Shown: positions 26,791-35,474, counted from the first letter of the stretch. The stretch: 64,000 nucleotides of DNA from Cognataquiflexum nitidum (GCF_022538055.1 NZ_JAKZAM010000018.1:39420-103419); one strand, 5' to 3'. Notes: a model not told the origin generated them from the sequence alone. Program-made: numbers and translations.

Positions 26791-27633
26791 TCAATTGAAG
26801 CCAAGCTTTGTCCCAAAATATGTACTTAAGAGCAAAGATAATTTCCTGCTGTTTGGGATACGGATTCTTTGATGGGTTATGGTTTCGGGAGGTAGGCTTT
26901 TTATTTTATCAAACAGTTTTTGATAATATAGATAAGCCACTTTTACACCCATTTTGGCTCCTGAAGGGAGTCTCCTAATTCCGTCCAAGGCCTCATCAAA
27001 ATCCTTCTGAATATCTTCTTCGATGAGTTGTTTGGTGGATTTATCAAAGGATTTGAAATCCACTCCGGGAAAATAAACCCTCCCCCTTTCTTCAAAATCA
27101 CTTTTGATATCACGGAGGAAGTTCACTTTTTGAAAGGCTGCCCCAAGCTTACAAGCGGGGGATTTCAGACTTTCGTACTCTTCTTTATTTCCTTCGCAAA
27201 ATACTTTGAGACACATCAAGCCTACCACCTCCGCTGAACCGTAAATATATTCGTGGTACCTTGAATCATTGTAGGTTTTGAAGTCAAGGTCCATTTCCAT
27301 ACTTTTTAGAAACGCCTCAATCAGGTCTTTATCAATATTGTATTCATTTACGATCAATTGAAATGCATGCAGAACAGGATTCAGGCTTATTTTTTCCTCA
27401 ATCGCTTCAAAGGCATCATTTCTAAACCTGTCGAGAAGAACCTTTTTATCTTTGTCATGGAAAGTATCCACTATTTCATCTGCATACCTGACAAAACCAT
27501 ATATGGCATAGATAGGCAAATGAAGTTTCTTATCCAATGTTTTGATTCCTAATGTAAAGCTAGTGCTGTATCGTTGGGTGATTAGCTTACTGCATTCGAA
27601 AGTTGTTTTGTCAAATAGGCTCCTCGCATTCAT
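26791..27633 (-). CDS. crtB: phytoene synthase
   Basis: The 280-aa squalene/phytoene synthase family protein condenses two GGPP to phytoene. The Asp-rich substrate motifs are present: YADEIVDTF near residue 70 and FLRDIKSDFEERGRVYFP near 170. The YSTSF segment at the N-terminus and the YIYGSAEVVGLMC helix are also typical. It begins 21 bp after crtI and is clearly in the same operon. It is full length. Confidence 0.95.
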   Translation of the reverse strand: MNARSLFDKTTFECSKLITQRYSTSFTLGIKTLDKKLHLPIYAIYGFVRYADEIVDTFHDKDKKVLLDRFRNDAFEAIEEKISLNPVLHAFQLIVNEYNIDKDLIEAFLKSMEMDLDFKTYNDSRYHEYIYGSAEVVGLMCLKVFCEGNKEEYESLKSPACKLGAAFQKVNFLRDIKSDFEERGRVYFPGVDFKSFDKSTKQLIEEDIQKDFDEALDGIRRLPSGAKMGVKVAYLYYQKLFDKIKSLPPETITHQRIRIPNSRKLSLLLSTYFGTKLGFN

Positions 27634-27654
27634 TGCTTCAATATACCAATTATT

Positions 27655-29142
27655 TTACTGATTGTTTTCTTTGATAACTTCTTTTGCGACTACATGCCCT
27701 GAAATTAAACTTGGTGGAACCCCCGGTCCGGGGACAGTCAGCTGTCCTGTGTAGTACATGTTTTTGACTTTTTTGTTCTTTAGTGAGGGTTTCAATATGG
27801 CTGTTTGGAATAGGGTATTTGCCAGTCCATAAGCATTTCCTTTAAAAGCATGATAGTCTGCTTTAAAGTCACTGTGTGCATAAGAACGTTTGTAAATGAC
27901 ATGGCTCCTTATCTCCTGTCCTACAAGCTTTTCAAGTCTGTCCATGACCATATGGTAATATTTTTCCCTCACTTCCTCTCCGTCTTCAAGGTCAGGTGCA
28001 AGCGGAATCAGTATCACTAGGTTTTCCTTTCCTTCAGGTGCTACACTCGGATCGGTTTTGGAAGCAGCGGAAAGATAAAACAATGGTTTCTCCGGCCATC
28101 TTGGATTTTCGTAGATGGCATCTGCATGAGGCCCCATTTGTTCATCAAAGAATAAACAGTGATGGGTAATGTTATCGATTTTTTTGTCAATCCCTAAGTA
28201 AAAAAGTAAGCTTGATGGCGCCATGACACGTTTATCCCAATAAGCAGCGTCGTAGTTTCTATATTCCGGGGCAAGCAATGTGCTGTCCACATGATGGTAG
28301 TCTGCACCTGCCACCACAATGTCCGAATCGATTTTCTCTCCGTTTTTCAAGACAACTTGTCGCGCTTGTCGATTGCTCACATTGATATGGGAAACTTCAC
28401 ATCCTAACATGATTTTTACTCCTTTTTCTTCAGCAAGCTTGACCATGCCTTCGACGATTTTGTACATGCCTCCCATGGGATACCAGGTACCCAAAGAAAT
28501 ATCAGCATAATTCATCAAACTGTAAAGGGCAGGGATATTTTCTGCAGTTCCTCCCAAAAAAAGAACAGGGAACTCCATCAATCTGATGATTTTTTCATGT
28601 TTGAAAAACTTCCTGACATGTTTGGACATAGATTGAAAAACATCCATCCGCACTACGTCGATAAGTAATTTGGGGCTTGTGAATTCCAATAGAGACCTGC
28701 TTGGCTTATAGACCAAGTCTTCAATCCCTACTTTATACTTGTAAGCTGCTTGTCTGAGGAATTCATCCAGCTTCGGTCCTACACCAGGTTCTAATGACTC
28801 CAATAATTCTTTAAATTCCTTCAAGTTTGAAGGTATTTCCATGAATTCATCTTGACCAAACACTACTGTGTAAGAAGGGCTAAGACGCTTCAGGTCGTAA
28901 TAATCAGAAACTTTTTTTCCAAAATGGCCAAAGTAGGATTCAAACACATCCGGCATCCAATACCAGCTGGGACCCATGTCAAAAACAAAACCCTCGGAAT
29001 CGAACTTTCTCGCTCTTCCTCCGGGGGTATCATTTTTTTCTAGGATTGTTACTTGATATCCGGCGTTTGCCAGGTGTGTGGCTGCTGATAGACCGGCAAA
29101 TCCCGAACCAATCACTACCACTTTTTTCTTGCTTGTTGACAT
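27655..29142 (-). CDS. crtI: phytoene desaturase
   Basis: The 495-aa FAD enzyme converts phytoene to lycopene. The N-terminus has the dinucleotide-binding motif [20 protein letters not shown], followed by [13 protein letters not shown]. The C-terminal CrtI signature is [23 protein letters not shown]. Its ATG shares one base with the sigma factor stop (TAATG), so translation is coupled to the regulator gene. A related CrtD-type desaturase cannot be excluded from sequence alone, but the pairing with crtB favours CrtI. Confidence 0.93.
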   Translation of the reverse strand: MSTSKKKVVVIGSGFAGLSAATHLANAGYQVTILEKNDTPGGRARKFDSEGFVFDMGPSWYWMPDVFESYFGHFGKKVSDYYDLKRLSPSYTVVFGQDEFMEIPSNLKEFKELLESLEPGVGPKLDEFLRQAAYKYKVGIEDLVYKPSRSLLEFTSPKLLIDVVRMDVFQSMSKHVRKFFKHEKIIRLMEFPVLFLGGTAENIPALYSLMNYADISLGTWYPMGGMYKIVEGMVKLAEEKGVKIMLGCEVSHINVSNRQARQVVLKNGEKIDSDIVVAGADYHHVDSTLLAPEYRNYDAAYWDKRVMAPSSLLFYLGIDKKIDNITHHCLFFDEQMGPHADAIYENPRWPEKPLFYLSAASKTDPSVAPEGKENLVILIPLAPDLEDGEEVREKYYHMVMDRLEKLVGQEIRSHVIYKRSYAHSDFKADYHAFKGNAYGLANTLFQTAILKPSLKNKKVKNMYYTGQLTVPGPGVPPSLISGHVVAKEVIKENNQ

Positions 29143-29654
29143 TAATTCCTATGTTTGTACATATGCAGGTCATCTTTTAGTAACTTCCTTGCTATATGTA
29201 TTCTGTTTTTTACTGTTCCGATGGGGATCTCTAATTTATCTGCTATTTCATGGTATTTGAATCCTCTGAAATGCATCATAAACGGAGTTTTGTAGACCTC
29301 TTCAAGATTTTCTATAGCCACTTGGATATCTTTCATTGCAAAATCTCCGAATGCACCGTTTTCGACAAGGACATCCCCTGAATTAAGATAATGCAAATTA
29401 TCAGTTGTGTCAACAAAAGTACCTCTTCTTACCATTCTTTGGTAATTTGTGATGAAGGTATTCTTCATTATTGTGTAAAGCCATGCTTTTAAGTTGGTTC
29501 CCTCAGTGAATTTATCCCTGTTAGTAAAAGCTTTGACCATAGTGTCCTGCAGAAGATCATTGGCATCATCTGTGTCCCTGGTCAACTTTAGTGCAAAAGG
29601 CTTCAAAGAACTTGATAGCTTTTGTAGTGAATAACTGAATTCTAGAGTCGTCAT
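29142..29654 (-). CDS. ECF-type RNA polymerase sigma factor heading the crtI-crtB operon
   Basis: I choose ATG 29654 (170 aa). An upstream TTG at 29678 would lie inside the -7 box of a near-perfect promoter. Region 2 is recognisable at the N-terminal half ([39 protein letters not shown]) and region 4 at the end ([25 protein letters not shown]). The linker carries a [15 protein letters not shown] insertion. No anti-sigma gene is adjacent. The stop overlaps crtI, so it probably regulates or is co-regulated with carotenoid synthesis. The CarH-like repressor gene upstream ends at a terminator. Confidence 0.92.
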   Translation of the reverse strand: MTTLEFSYSLQKLSSSLKPFALKLTRDTDDANDLLQDTMVKAFTNRDKFTEGTNLKAWLYTIMKNTFITNYQRMVRRGTFVDTTDNLHYLNSGDVLVENGAFGDFAMKDIQVAIENLEEVYKTPFMMHFRGFKYHEIADKLEIPIGTVKNRIHIARKLLKDDLHMYKHRN

Positions 29655-29675
29655 GGCTTTTTGATTTTGTTTAAT

Positions 29676-29706
29676 CAAAGGTAACCAAACTTAAACAAAT
29701 AGCAAA
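29676..29706 (-). promoter_or_regulatory. promoter of the sigma-crtI-crtB-ispH-crtW operon
   Basis: On the minus strand TTTG (29706-29703), a 19-bp spacer and TACCTTTG (29683-29676) exactly match the Bacteroidota SigA consensus. The ATG lies ~22 bp beyond. This is the best site for the neighbouring MerR/CarH-type regulator to act. Confidence 0.75.
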
Positions 29707-29814
29707 TTTTTTGTCTAATAAAAAATAAATAAGTTTAAACAAAAGTGAAGTCAAGATTTTAAAAAATCTCTTTATTGATCATAATCGCTATTTTTGGAAT
29801 GTGAAGGCAAAAAA

Positions 29815-29840
29815 AAGGTGAAAATTTTGATTCTCACCTT
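29815..29840 (-). terminator. terminator of the cruF-crtZ-merR unit
   Basis: On the minus strand AAGGTGA, a 12-nt loop and TCACCTT are followed by eight T. It splits the carotenoid locus into two transcription units. Confidence 0.75.
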
Positions 29841-29867
29841 GTTTAATTTTTTGGAAAATATGTCAAA

Positions 29868-30764
29868 CTATTTTTCTTGAAGGACTAAATCCATTTCCTC
29901 TATATATTCCTTCAATTGCTTGATATAGTGCATTGCCTTGACATTTTTTGGAAAATCAAGATCCTGACCTACTATTTGGTATCCTGATAGAATGATTTCT
30001 GATTTTTGAAATCGTTCTGAAATGCTATAAATATAATCTTGGATTTCATCACTGTTAGGGGAGGTAGTAATGATTGTCATTAAAAACTCAGGTTGATGAA
30101 GTCTGTATACGATTTGAAGGTCTTCATCAGGGGTGTTTTGTCCCAAATAGATCAGTTTATGACCTTTCAATTTAATCAGGTAGGCGGCAAAAAGTATGGA
30201 GATTTCATGTAATTCTCCCTCAGGAAGATATAACAAAAACTTTTTTCCTCCCCCTTTGTAAATTTGACCATCAATAGCAACAATTAATTTTTGACGGATA
30301 AGATTGCTCATGAAGTGCTCCTGCGCCGGATTGATAGCACCTGTTTGCCACAAAACCCCTATTTTTGACATGAAGGGATAGATGATGTTGAGCATTGTCT
30401 GCTCAAATCCAATTTTTAGAATATTGGTGGAAAGTACTTTTTCAAATCTGTCTTCGTCCATTTCGATCATGCAAATGGTCAGGGCATGGATTTGATCGTC
30501 ATGCGTGAGTGTTTTTTCGGTGAGTTTAACCACCTCTTCCCTCATTTCGGCCTCAGACATGTTGGCAATTTTGCTGATTTTATAGCCGTTGTCATTCAAT
30601 AAGGCAACATTCAGAATCAATTTAAGACTTGCATCATCATAAAATCTGATGTTGGTATCTGTACGCATGGGGTGTAATAAATTATATCGCTGTTCCCAAA
30701 TACGTAATGTGTGGGCCTTAATGCCCGACAGCTGTTCCAAATCTTTGATTGAATAAGTACTCAC
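29868..30764 (-). CDS. MerR-family B12-dependent photoreceptor-type regulator (CarH/LitR-like)
   Basis: The 298-aa protein has a MerR winged helix at residues 1-70 (YSIKDLEQLSGIKAHTLRIWEQRY) and a C-terminal cobalamin-binding module. The cap domain has the W-x9-EH motif of CarH photoreceptors: Trp139, Glu149, His150. The Rossmann part has the lower-ligand motif Glu184-Leu-His186 in PEGELHE. Three positions on, the usual Gly of the ExHxxG motif is Ser189. CarH binds adenosylcobalamin in the dark and represses carotenoid genes until light breaks the complex. The motifs and the location, 6 bp from crtZ and next to the sigma-crtI operon, support the same role here. Operator sites were not identified. 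Confidence 0.88.
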   Translation of the reverse strand: MSTYSIKDLEQLSGIKAHTLRIWEQRYNLLHPMRTDTNIRFYDDASLKLILNVALLNDNGYKISKIANMSEAEMREEVVKLTEKTLTHDDQIHALTICMIEMDEDRFEKVLSTNILKIGFEQTMLNIIYPFMSKIGVLWQTGAINPAQEHFMSNLIRQKLIVAIDGQIYKGGGKKFLLYLPEGELHEISILFAAYLIKLKGHKLIYLGQNTPDEDLQIVYRLHQPEFLMTIITTSPNSDEIQDYIYSISERFQKSEIILSGYQIVGQDLDFPKNVKAMHYIKQLKEYIEEMDLVLQEK

Positions 30765-30770
30765 GATAAT

Positions 30771-31214
30771 TTAGCGTTTAAAGTATTTCTTGGGTACTAT
30801 GAATAAGCCGAAAGAAACGGCATCATTTTTTTTGTTTGTGGCGTGGTGCGCCTGATGTGCCCTGAATATTCCCAGTAGAAAACTGTTTTTTGGTCTCTCA
30901 AACCACTTTACTCTCCTGTGAACCAAAACGTCATGTATGATGAAATAAAGAATTCCATAAAAACTGATTCCTATTCCAATCCAAAACCTGTAGTCCAATT
31001 TGGCCACACCTAAGAATATCAGTACAATAGCGATACTCCCGAAAAGCAATGAAAACAGGTCGTTGAGCTCAAAGAAGGACTTTGAAGGCTCATGATGGGT
31101 TTTATGGATATTCCAAAGTGGCCCATGCATGATATATTTATGGATGAACCAACCGGAAAATTCCATGACAGCGAATCCAATAGATATAAATAAGACAGCA
31201 TACATCAGTGTCAT
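30771..31214 (-). CDS. crtZ: beta-carotene hydroxylase, CrtZ type
   Basis: The 147-aa membrane protein of the sterol-desaturase/CrtZ family has four histidine motifs: HKYIMHG, HKTHHEP, HDVLVHRR and HQAHHATNKK. This is the standard set of non-haem di-iron beta-ring 3-hydroxylases. Length and order are typical of CrtZ. It lies between the cruF-like gene (40 bp) and the CarH-like regulator (6 bp). It probably hydroxylates the same beta-ring that CrtW ketolates. A start a few codons further down (MYAV) is possible. Confidence 0.92.
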   Translation of the reverse strand: MTLMYAVLFISIGFAVMEFSGWFIHKYIMHGPLWNIHKTHHEPSKSFFELNDLFSLLFGSIAIVLIFLGVAKLDYRFWIGIGISFYGILYFIIHDVLVHRRVKWFERPKNSFLLGIFRAHQAHHATNKKNDAVSFGLFIVPKKYFKR

Positions 31215-31254
31215 AACTCAAAGTGAATTAGAATGTTTAAAGGAGTTTTTTTAT

Positions 31255-31947
31255 TTAGCTAATAAAATTCAAAATGGCAAAGAATGTCACTAAGTTGATT
31301 AATAAATAGGAGGAAATCATGTTTTCTTTCAAAAAATTAAATTTTCTGTAGAGTATCTGTATGATAAATGAAACTCCCAGCCAACCGAAATAATTGGACA
31401 AAGGAATAATATCTCCTGCCCAAGACCAGAAATCCAGATTGACCGCCACAGGTTCAATTAAAAAATCCACAGCAACCATCAGCAAGGCCGCAAGTCCTGC
31501 AGCCAATCCATCATGCTTTATTTTGGATGAAAATAAATTGCCTGTCAAATAGACCAAGAGAAGCCAATTTACTCCAATGACCAAAGGGACTTCAAAAAGT
31601 TTGAAGCCCAGGGTTTCTCCATATTCATAATCTCCAAAAGGAAAACCGGTATGGATTCCCATTACTTCAGATCCAAAACCCAAGATTATTGCCAAAACAG
31701 CAAAAACCCCAAAAGATTTATTCCAACCGGAATGAAATAACAAAAGGATGCCCAGGCTCAAAATCAAAGTGAAAGGAGTCATCATTTGAAAATAGGGCCT
31801 TACTATTGGAATGGATAGCCCGATAATTCCTGAGACATAAAATGCAGAAATTATTCCTTTGAAAAGTTTGATCCTGTTCTTTTTGATCTTCTCGATGGCC
31901 TCAATCACGGTTTGGAATTCAGTTTTATTAAGCTGGCTTGTGGACAT
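31255..31947 (-). CDS. cruF: carotenoid biosynthesis protein, CruF / PF04240 family
   Basis: The 230-aa membrane protein with about seven hydrophobic segments has the family's conserved blocks: GFPFGDYEYGETLG near residue 100, the VPLVIGVNWLLLVY helix, and FLIEPVAVNLDFWSW followed by IPLSNYFGW near 165-185. PF04240 proteins such as CruF and the bacterioruberin hydratase add water across the terminal 1',2' double bond of acyclic carotenoid ends. With CrtZ and CrtW nearby this suggests a monocyclic hydroxylated pigment such as flexixanthin. No PxE(E/D) motif of CrtYcd lycopene cyclases is present, so it is unlikely to be the missing cyclase. Confidence 0.78.
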   Translation of the reverse strand: MSTSQLNKTEFQTVIEAIEKIKKNRIKLFKGIISAFYVSGIIGLSIPIVRPYFQMMTPFTLILSLGILLLFHSGWNKSFGVFAVLAIILGFGSEVMGIHTGFPFGDYEYGETLGFKLFEVPLVIGVNWLLLVYLTGNLFSSKIKHDGLAAGLAALLMVAVDFLIEPVAVNLDFWSWAGDIIPLSNYFGWLGVSFIIQILYRKFNFLKENMISSYLLINLVTFFAILNFIS

Positions 31948-31996
31948 ATTACCGAAATGATTTTGAAATATTCACGGGTGATTAACAACATGAACT

Positions 31997-32004
31997 TATA
32001 TTTG
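31997..32004 (+). promoter_or_regulatory. -7 promoter box before the DUF4286-tspO-tag genes
   Basis: TATATTTG matches TAnnTTTG and lies 33 bp upstream of the ATG at 32037. I could not place a good -33 box at normal spacing. Confidence 0.4.
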
Positions 32005-32036
32005 TTGGTAAATGAATGTCACAAAATTAAAGAAAA

Positions 32037-32342
32037 ATGATTTTATATAATGTAACGGTCAATATAGAGAAAGATTCTGAAGCAGAATGGGTGGCTTGGA
32101 TGAAAGAAACACATATTCCGGATGTTTTGGCTACAGGGATGTTTTTGGAAAACAGATTTTATAAAATCCTCCATGACAATGAAGATGGATCAACCAATTA
32201 TTCTGTACAGTATTTTACTGACAGTATGGATAAGATTATGGAATACCAACAAAGTTTTGCAGCCAAGCTTCAGGAAGATGTAAATCAAAAATTCCAAGAC
32301 CGGTTTGTGGTATTCAGAACCTTGCTTGAAACTGTAGAATAA
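32037..32342 (+). CDS. DUF4286 family protein
   Basis: This small 101-aa protein matches the DUF4286 family: the N-terminal ILYNVTVNIE strand, EWVAWMKETHIPDVLATGMF and the C-terminal RFVVFRTLLE. It resembles a ferredoxin-like dimeric alpha-beta fold (about 100 aa). Function is unknown. It is divergent from the carotenoid genes and starts an apparent operon with tspO (3 bp later) and tag (6 bp after tspO). Confidence 0.88.
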   Translation: MILYNVTVNIEKDSEAEWVAWMKETHIPDVLATGMFLENRFYKILHDNEDGSTNYSVQYFTDSMDKIMEYQQSFAAKLQEDVNQKFQDRFVVFRTLLETVE

Positions 32343-32345
32343 ACC

Positions 32346-32810
32346 ATGAACAACACAATTAAACTGGTCATATCCATTGTTTTGCCTCAGGTCACAGGAG
32401 GATTGGGCGCTTTGGTCACCATATCATCGGTGGGGAGTTGGTATCAGACGATCAACAAACCTTCCTTCACACCACCTTCATGGGTGTTTGGGCCCGCTTG
32501 GACGACGCTTTATTTATTGATGGGTCTAGCTTTGTTTTTAATCTGGAAATCTGACCATTCTCTGAAGAAAACTGCCCTTTGGCTTTTTGGAATTCAACTT
32601 CTCCTCAACGGAATCTGGTCTCCGGCTTTTTTTGGACTTGAATCACCGATTTTGGGATTGGTCGTAATTGTTCCTTTATGGATCATGATAGCAGTCTGCA
32701 TCAAGGTGTTTTTTAAGATCAGTAAAACGGCGTCTTACCTGATGGTCCCCTATTTATTGTGGGTGAGTTTTGCGACAGCACTCAACACAAGTATCTGGTA
32801 TTTGAATTAA
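32346..32810 (+). CDS. tspO: TspO/MBR family tryptophan-rich sensory protein
   Basis: The 154-aa protein has five transmembrane helices and the TspO hallmarks: WYQTINKPSFTPPSWVFGPAWTTLY near residue 35 and NGIWSPAFFGLE near 90. TspO proteins bind porphyrins and other tetrapyrroles. In photosynthetic bacteria they influence carotenoid and pigment gene expression in response to oxygen or light. Its place beside the carotenoid locus and a B12-type photoreceptor fits a link to tetrapyrrole or light status, but that is inference. Confidence 0.93.
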   Translation: MNNTIKLVISIVLPQVTGGLGALVTISSVGSWYQTINKPSFTPPSWVFGPAWTTLYLLMGLALFLIWKSDHSLKKTALWLFGIQLLLNGIWSPAFFGLESPILGLVVIVPLWIMIAVCIKVFFKISKTASYLMVPYLLWVSFATALNTSIWYLN

Positions 32811-32816
32811 AAAGCT

Positions 32817-33413
32817 ATGGCAATGGACCAGGAACCCGGAAAATTTCGATGCCCATGGTGTCTTGGATTTGAACAATATATGGAATACCATGATGAAGAA
32901 TGGGGAGTTCCCGTTTTTGATGACCAAAAGCAGTTTGAATTTTTGGTATTGGAAAGTGCACAGGCTGGATTGAGCTGGTCTACCATCTTGAAAAAAAGAG
33001 GCGGATACCAAAAAGCCTTTGCAGATTTTGATTACAGTATTGTTGCTGATTTGCCGGATGGATATGTCCAAGAGCTATTGATAGATTCGGGAATTATCAG
33101 AAACGAGATGAAAATCCGTGCGGCAATTAATAATGCCAAAAGGTTTATGGAGATTCAGACATCGCATGGAAGTTTTAAAAACTACATCTGGAATTTTGTG
33201 GATAGTAAGCCTGTGCAAAACCAATTTAAATCTATGTCCGATGTGCCGGCCACAAGTCTGATATCAGACAAACTTGCTAAGGATATGAAATCCAAAGGTT
33301 TCAAATTTTTGGGAAGTACAATATTATATGCCCACATGCAGGCGACCGGACTAGTCAATGACCATTTGGTGGATTGCTTCAGGCACGAACAAGTAAGGGA
33401 CTTAGGCAAGTAA
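32817..33413 (+). CDS. tag: DNA-3-methyladenine glycosylase I
   Basis: The 198-aa base-excision enzyme removes 3-methyladenine. It has the N-terminal RCPWCLGFEQYMEYHDEEWG segment (Cys and His zinc ligands), the EFLVLESAQAGLSWSTIL helix, and the C-terminal GLVNDHLVDCFRH segment with the paired His and Cys ligands. Two alternative ATG codons (MAMDQ) are three bases apart. It lies 6 bp after tspO in the same direction and probably shares its transcript. Confidence 0.95.
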   Translation: MAMDQEPGKFRCPWCLGFEQYMEYHDEEWGVPVFDDQKQFEFLVLESAQAGLSWSTILKKRGGYQKAFADFDYSIVADLPDGYVQELLIDSGIIRNEMKIRAAINNAKRFMEIQTSHGSFKNYIWNFVDSKPVQNQFKSMSDVPATSLISDKLAKDMKSKGFKFLGSTILYAHMQATGLVNDHLVDCFRHEQVRDLGK

Positions 33414-33535
33414 AAAAAACCAAGCAGTTGGGATTTCCCTTTTGCCCGGTTTTTTTATTTTTTCGAAGGTTGGGTTCATTTGAAATAAATTCTCCTTTAA
33501 AATTGGGAAAAAAAATTCTCCTCAACTCCCTTAGG

Positions 33536-34279
33536 TTATTTGATTGGAATGTATGCCTTGCTGTAAGAGGACCAGATTTCAAAGATAGGATTTCCTGTAG
33601 AGCTGAGGCCGCTATGATGCCATTCCCCATCGATTACCTCATATTTGAATTCCAAAGTTGCGCCGACCCGGCTATCATCTCTAGAAAAAAATTCTATTTT
33701 TTCGGTGTAGGTTCCATTTTCTGCTGTATAGGTTCCCCCTCCGGTTCCCATAAATTCCTTTGTTTCAGAATTGAAGGCAACCCATTGGAATCTTCCACCG
33801 CTCAGGATTTTTATTGTTCTTCTTGCTCCCGGAGTGCTTCTTGATATTTCATTGTCCCTTTTTCTTCCCGTGATGACCCAATTATTGGTAAGGTCATCTT
33901 TTGAATCATTTACCTTTTCCCATATTTCCACCAAAGCCTTCCCTTCCATTTCAGTAGAAATAACCATTTTTTCATCCACCATGTCCAAGCTGAAATCCGT
34001 CTTTTGGCCGACCAATTCTGGTTCCAATGTATAAAAGTCCAACATTTCTTGGTAAAGATTATCTTTGAGACGGTATTGTCCCCCACCTGCACTTACAAAT
34101 TTATTTGTAGCAGTTTCCTTTGCTCCAAAAGAAAAATAGCCATCCTGGTAAATTTTGATATATTCAGTATCCACCATGGCCTTGCCGTTTTGATGGGTCA
34201 TTTTCCATGCCCCTTCCAGATTTTGAGCGAAAATTACCCCTGTCAAAAAAAAGAGGGGCAGCAAGATTGTTTTTTTCAT
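33536..34279 (-). CDS. secreted protein with two lipocalin-like repeats
   Basis: The 247-aa protein has a Sec signal (MKKTILLPLFFLTGVIFAQ) and two tandem ~105-residue domains of the same pattern. The first runs from EGAWKMTHQNG to ALVEIWEKV and contains YQDGYFSFG and SAGGGQYRL. The second runs from NNWVITGRKRD to IFEIWSSY and contains LSGGRFQWVAF and GTGGGTYT. The paired motifs GGRF/DGYF, GGG-Y and EIW are lipocalin-like small-molecule binding folds common in Bacteroidota. Function is unknown. It is convergent with tag and divergent from the Rieske gene. Confidence 0.72.
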   Translation of the reverse strand: MKKTILLPLFFLTGVIFAQNLEGAWKMTHQNGKAMVDTEYIKIYQDGYFSFGAKETATNKFVSAGGGQYRLKDNLYQEMLDFYTLEPELVGQKTDFSLDMVDEKMVISTEMEGKALVEIWEKVNDSKDDLTNNWVITGRKRDNEISRSTPGARRTIKILSGGRFQWVAFNSETKEFMGTGGGTYTAENGTYTEKIEFFSRDDSRVGATLEFKYEVIDGEWHHSGLSSTGNPIFEIWSSYSKAYIPIK

Positions 34280-34330
34280 GATCTGATTGTATTAGGTTTA
34301 GACTCCTAAATTACCATTTAAAACTTGCTT

Positions 34331-34648
34331 ATGAAAACATTTATACTCGGTCAAAGTAAAGAGCAGGTATTTCAAATGATTCCTGAAAAACGGATCAAAT
34401 TGGTCCAATTGGGAGGCGAAAAAATTTGTATATCTAGAAATGGGGATGCGTTTTTTGCATTTGAACCATTTTGTCCCCATCGGATGGCATCCTTAATTCA
34501 AGGAACTATCGTCAGGAATGAAATTGTCTGTCCGCTGCATCAATATAGGTTTGATATGCAGACAGGGGCTGTAGTTTCTGGCCAATGCCCTGACCTGAAA
34601 GTTTATAAAGTGGAATTATCCGATCGGGGTCTTGCAATATGGATTTGA
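34331..34648 (+). CDS. Rieske [2Fe-2S] domain protein
   Basis: The ATG at 34331 gives 105 aa (a TTG two codons earlier is less likely). Cluster ligands are visible as FCPHRMA (Cys, His) and CPLHQYRFD (Cys, His) about 20 residues apart, matching the CxH...CxxH Rieske signature. There is no catalytic domain, so this is a stand-alone ferredoxin such as those serving oxygenases or nitrite reductase. The partner cannot be assigned from neighbours: a secreted lipocalin-like protein diverges and csaA converges. Confidence 0.88.
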   Translation: MKTFILGQSKEQVFQMIPEKRIKLVQLGGEKICISRNGDAFFAFEPFCPHRMASLIQGTIVRNEIVCPLHQYRFDMQTGAVVSGQCPDLKVYKVELSDRGLAIWI

Positions 34649-34657
34649 TTTATTTCT

Positions 34658-34993
34658 TCAATGCAATTTTGATCCATTGGGAACGGTTTTATCTACAGAA
34701 GCCAATACAATCTGACCGTTTCCATCATCAAATCCCGTCACCAAAACCTCCGACATGAAATCCGCAATCTGTTTTGGAGCGAAGTTGCAGACACAAAGTA
34801 CTTGCCTACCAAGTAGGTCTTCAGGTTGGTAATGAAAAGTAATTTGGGCAGAGGATTTTTTGATTCCAAGTGCTCCTAAATCTACCCAAATTTTATAAGC
34901 GGGCTTCTTCGTTTTGGCAAATTTTTCGGCCCGTACAATTGTGCCGACTCGAAGGTCAATTCTTTGAAATTCGGTGAAGTCAATCCTTTGCAT
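34658..34993 (-). CDS. csaA: tRNA-binding domain protein, CsaA-like
   Basis: The 111-aa protein is a single OB-fold tRNA-binding domain (DLRVGTIVRAEKFAKTKKPAYKIWVDLG, SSAQITFHY, VLCVCNF, SEVLVTGF, VPNGSKL). The length and motifs match CsaA, a dimeric export-related chaperone first described in Bacillus. No Met-tRNA or Phe-tRNA synthetase domain is attached. It converges on the Rieske gene (10 bp between stops), and its start overlaps an in-frame upstream extension of the next plus-strand gene by one base. Confidence 0.9.
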   Translation of the reverse strand: MQRIDFTEFQRIDLRVGTIVRAEKFAKTKKPAYKIWVDLGALGIKKSSAQITFHYQPEDLLGRQVLCVCNFAPKQIADFMSEVLVTGFDDGNGQIVLASVDKTVPNGSKLH

Positions 34994-35103
34994 TGATTAA
35001 GATTTTTTCTATATTTGGAAACTTTCTTCCACAGAAGGGAGTTATAAATCTAATCAAACCTCCATCATTAATGTTGCAAGTATCTACAATTTCTTCGTCA
35101 GGA

Positions 35104-35448
35104 ATGAAAAAGCTTCAACTCACCTTATTTCTAGGGTTATTTTTGAGTGTTTTTTCTTTTGCACAGTCTGAAAGAGATAGGAATTTTCCTGATTTACCAA
35201 AAAATAACAATGAGTCTGGCGCTCAATTTGAGAGTCCGGAATCATCTTTGAATGAATCAAGGCAAGAGAGCGTGCAAAAAACCACCTTAAGTCCGGCGAA
35301 AGATAATAAAATCAATACTCCAACAGCTTCAAAAAAGGAGAACTTTTTATACAAACAAGGTGGGGAGAAAGACGTTAAAAAAGAAGAAATATCTACTTTA
35401 TCCTTCAACTTATTTCTTTACATCGTAGACAGATTTAAAGAAGATTAA
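35104..35448 (+). CDS. small secreted hypothetical protein
   Basis: The start is taken at ATG 35104 because it begins a Sec signal (MKKLQLTLFLGLFLSVFSFAQ). The 37-codon extension upstream has no signal features. The mature ~93-residue protein is low-complexity and polar (NNNESGAQFESPESS, TTLSPAKDNK) and ends with LFLYIVDRFKED. Nothing resembles a known domain. It ends just before a strong terminator and is divergent from csaA. Confidence 0.6.
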   Translation: MKKLQLTLFLGLFLSVFSFAQSERDRNFPDLPKNNNESGAQFESPESSLNESRQESVQKTTLSPAKDNKINTPTASKKENFLYKQGGEKDVKKEEISTLSFNLFLYIVDRFKED

Positions 35449-35474
35449 TACAAATACCAATGCATTTGCTAGAA

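Noticed and set aside
31255..31947. Fusion-type lycopene cyclase (CrtYcd)
   Set aside because: The protein lacks the PxE(E/D) motifs of CrtYcd and instead carries the PF04240 (CruF) blocks. I therefore call it CruF-like and treat the cyclase as absent from the window.
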